Assembly (NCBI GenBank): GCA_020086605.1
Contig: JACBWW010000050.1
Coordinates: 766,664-830,663, forward strand
DNA from: Lanius collurio
Taxonomy: Eukaryota; Chordata; Aves; Passeriformes; Laniidae
DNA: 64,000 nt
Direction: 5' to 3'
A program made the position numbers and the translations under genes. Position 1 is the stretch's first letter. Each line of letters opens with the position of its first letter. The notes beneath the pieces are model-generated. The model had not been told where the DNA came from. It did no database searches and was given only the letters and a program-made list of their open reading frames with translations. This document shows positions 61,448-64,000 of this stretch, piece after piece.

Positions 61448-61857
61448 TCATAGCTCATCCTTTTCCATCATTTCAAATGCTTCTATATCTTCATTCCAGT
61501 CTGCTAATATGGATTCCATAGGCTGGACTTTACTATCCCAGTGAGCTTTGGAATTGGACTCTGTCTGAGTGTTTTGTTCCTGAGGCTGGCTGTCCTCTGG
61601 TGTACATGCTGGCTCTGGAGCACCAGCCTCTGCAGGTCCAGGGCTGGGGGGATCCTCGTCTGCCCTGGAAACACTGGCACTGTCTGCGCTGGCAGGAGAC
61701 AAAGGATCAGGGTCACCAACAGCAGAGCTCTCTCCTCCTCCGTGGGGCTCCTCACTGACTGCTCCAGCATCCTGAGATTCTGAAGGAGCTTCCTCGGAAT
61801 TTGGTTTGTGTGAATCATTTTCAGATGATTTCTGGTCCATATTCTCCATTTCCAAGT
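61448..61857 (-). CDS. EDEM3: EDEM3 last coding exon (C-terminal tail with KDEL)
   Basis: EDEM3 (ER degradation-enhancing alpha-mannosidase-like 3) is a GH47-family ER-lumen mannosidase that trims misfolded glycoproteins for ERAD. This exon encodes the last 135 residues plus two bases of a split Asp codon. It ends [21 protein letters not shown] with stop TGA at 61450-61448; KDEL is the ER retrieval signal. The acceptor is 'ttccttccctctcaaag' and the phase-1 junction matches the upstream exon. The beginning ([16 protein letters not shown]) and the end agree with the human tail from memory. The middle is unlike it: rich in Pro, Ala, Gly, Ser and acidic residues, with no Lys, and probably disordered. 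Total tail length is about that of human, so it is divergent rather than truncated. Confidence 0.96.
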
Positions 61858-63343
61858 CTTTGAGAGGGAAGGAAAAAAGAAAAAAAAAATTAAAACAACC
61901 ACAGGAATGCAGCATTTTATTATGTATTCCAAAATCAAGGTCACTTCCCTTGGCCTTATTTCTTCAAGGAAGTGCAGACTTACCAGTGATGTGAAAATTT
62001 AATGGTATTAAGGAATATATTTTACAGAGGGATAGGAGGGAAGACTTTTAAACACATTTTAAATGAGGACGAACAACACAGCAGGGCCTGTTTTGGTTCC
62101 TCAAACTTCAGGAAGTGACTTGGGGATCAGTGCCAGTTACCTTGCTTCAGCCTTAAGCAAATACCCACTGCGTGCACTGAACTTTAATGCTGGATTTTAA
62201 AGCACTCCCAGATCCACCAGGATCCCACATCTGAGCAAGTCAGAGTTGGACAGAGTTTCCTAAGTTTACTGAACTGTGCATTTGAGAGAGCCAACGCCAG
62301 AGCCTCCCCCTTCAAAGCAAGTAACACACGTCTCCCACGTCCCAACTTAGCTCCCAACAGCTGCCCAATTTACTCATGCAGATTTCTCTGGGTTTGATGT
62401 TTATGGCTATAAGCAGGACACTGATATTTCAGAATTTCTAGGGAATTTAACTGCACATGCCACTGTTGACATGGGATACTTACTGCTATCAATAATGTAG
62501 TTTGGAATCATTTTACCTTTAAAGATTGTTGCTGGGATTCCAAACGGAAGCACAAGGAGGGGGAAGAAGCAGATAGGGATTACAAACTCTCAAAGGCAGA
62601 GCTATCTTGTATTTAGCAATTTGTCAGAGCACTTAACCAAAGTTATAAACAGGAGGGATTTGTAAGTTAGGAAGAAACAAGATGAGATTTTGGCATATCC
62701 CCTTTGCAAATAGGCTGATTTTCTAGAGATACTTGTTCTTACCTATTCTGCTTGGACACAGCAGCAGTGCTACAGGGGAGGCCTACAAGAGGAAAATCTG
62801 GAATTTTCTGCTGCATTCAAGCATTTAAACAGGGAATGTATTAGCTTGCAATTTTCTTGCATTACACAAGAACACCCACGAAACATCTGAGGTCAGCAGC
62901 CTTATTTCTGATGATAACCACTTCTCCTTAGACAGGCAAAACAGTTCTAGCACTTGTCTCTCTCCTTTTAGGTCCCAGGAATGTCACTGGGGAGCCTGGT
63001 GAAGGAGAGGCGTTCACAATGTAGGGCACTGGAAGCAGACTGTTCCTGATGCTACTTCAAAGCAGCTGATGACAAAAAGGATTCAAAAGGAATCCAAAAG
63101 GCTGTATTTTCTCATTAGCCAAAGTGACATTTAACTTAAGAACAGCATTTTTGGATGTTACCTCGTGGGGGGAGTAGATAATGGTCTCTCTCAGATAATG
63201 GCTTTCTTAATAAAAAACTAATTCCAGTGTCAAGCAGAAAACCACAGCACCTCTGGGCAGCAGTGCAAATCATTCCTGTCCATTTTCCATTGTGCCACAG
63301 CACAGATGGGAGCTGGATTTACAGAAATCACCTCTAACCTTAC
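61858..63343 (-). other. EDEM3: EDEM3 intron (1.5 kb)
   Basis: On the - strand the intron has a GTAAGG donor starting at 63343 and a 'ccctctcaaag' acceptor ending at 61858. It is unique sequence. No repeat of note, RNA gene or further exon was seen. Confidence 0.9.
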
Positions 63344-63529
63344 CTCTGTCTTTTGCTTTATCAGAAAGAAGCACCTCCACAGCCTCATACTCCCGGATGG
63401 CATCCAGGATGATGTTCCCTTCCTTGTTGAAGAGGAAGAGCATGGGAATGGTGATGTCATCTGTGTTCTTGCCATCCCCAGCCATTTGGAAGAGAGGGGC
63501 TGTGTCACTGCTGCTGCCCTCATTGTCAT
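63344..63529 (-). CDS. EDEM3: EDEM3 exon, PA domain second half
   Basis: This 186-bp exon encodes [20 protein letters not shown], then [18 protein letters not shown], then [23 protein letters not shown], with split Asp codons at both ends (phase 1 in and out). The acceptor is 'gtgctctgcctag' and the donor AGAG|GTAAGG. The [11 protein letters not shown] stretch and preceding glycine-rich loop are the core of a protease-associated (PA) domain. In EDEM3 this domain follows the GH47 catalytic domain and is thought to mediate substrate or partner contact. The residues match human EDEM3 almost exactly from memory. Its - strand neighbours on both sides are EDEM3 exons in matching phase. Confidence 0.97.
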
Positions 63530-63900
63530 CTAGGCAGAGCACACCAGAGGAAGGGCAAACTTCCTGTTAGATCACCTGCATTTGGAGCAGCCTCCCCTGC
63601 CCAGTGGCTTCAGAGCAAGCCCCAACTTGGTGTTTTCCTCCACACTTTTCATTTGTATTCCCATTCTTCCTCAGCAGTTAGTACTGACAGCATCCCACGA
63701 TCCTTTAAGTAGCAACTTTTAATCTGCAAAAACACTGACAATCACCCATCCCAATCTGTGTCTGCACAGAACCAGACAAATCCCAAACATCTCTGCAGCT
63801 TCTGAAAGCATAACTGCTGTGCTTGTCAGCTTGCTATATCTTCAAATCTGTAAAAATCAGGTTACATTTACACAAATCAAGAACTTGGAATTGTATTTAC
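63530..63900 (-). other. EDEM3: EDEM3 intron (0.37 kb)
   Basis: The intron has a GTAAAT donor starting at 63900 and a 'tgcctag' acceptor ending at 63530 on the - strand. It is short and free of recognised repeats. Confidence 0.92.
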
Positions 63901-64000
63901 CAATGACAATGCCTCCTATTGCTCCAGCTTTCTGAATGTTTCGTGCCTTTTCAGCAAACATGCACTGGCCTCTTTGCATCAAAGCAATTTTCTCTTTCAC
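63901..64000 (-). CDS. EDEM3: EDEM3 exon, PA domain first half (cut by window edge)
   Basis: The visible 100 bp encode [20 protein letters not shown] then [13 protein letters not shown], and the first base of a split Asp codon that is completed by the exon at 63529. The [22 protein letters not shown] pattern is the hallmark strand-helix unit of PA domains. The exon continues past the right edge, where the GH47 catalytic domain and signal peptide are expected further upstream. The donor is GTAAAT. Confidence 0.96.

Noticed and set aside
1..64000. CRISPR array, tRNA, rRNA, endogenous retrovirus or LTR pair
   Set aside because: No regularly spaced repeats, cloverleaf-type genes, or paired LTR-like ends with gag/pol motifs were seen by eye. 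A proper search with tRNAscan and RepeatMasker could still reveal short remnants.

Overview
The window is vertebrate nuclear DNA, almost certainly from a bird and probably a songbird. About two dozen fragments of CR1 LINE 3' ends in both orientations, of the kind typical of avian genomes, are its main repeat. Its two protein genes are split by large GT-AG introns, and non-coding sequence dominates. I saw no operons, CRISPR arrays, phage, tRNA or rRNA. The songbird assignment rests on recalled CR1 consensus wording and is an inference; bird is secure.

Layout. From 1 to about 51.3 kb the window is the 3' part of the C1orf21 orthologue (often called C8H1orf21 in birds), on the + strand. Four small coding exons are visible: 7035-7129, 38172-38248, 41894-41954 and 50568-50606. 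They are separated by introns of about 31, 3.6 and 8.6 kb, and the first coding exon lies off the left edge. A 3'UTR follows the stop at 50606, with a canonical AATAAA at 51311. From about 51.3 to 58.4 kb is the gap between two converging genes, possibly including a longer C1orf21 3'UTR. From about 58.4 to 64.0 kb, on the - strand, is the 3' end of EDEM3. It has a 3 kb 3'UTR, a last exon ending in a KDEL ER-retrieval signal, and two exons coding part of the PA (protease-associated) domain; the rest of the gene continues past the right edge. The tail-to-tail C1orf21/EDEM3 order matches what I recall of human chromosome 1q25.

Function. EDEM3 is an ER-lumen GH47 mannosidase-like factor of glycoprotein ER-associated degradation. 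C1orf21 is a small conserved protein of unknown function. Nothing in the sequence links their activities; they are neighbours by synteny.

Beyond genes, the window holds CR1 copies, short tandem duplications, a G-quadruplex motif, several perfect hairpins (one in the C1orf21 3'UTR), an inverted CR1 pair in an intron, a pyrimidine-rich GC block, and AT-rich stretches that resemble conserved non-coding elements. I found no convincing new biological system. The most testable oddities are the hairpins, the inverted CR1 pair, the possible short and long EDEM3 3'UTRs, and the Pro/Ala/Gly-rich EDEM3 tail.
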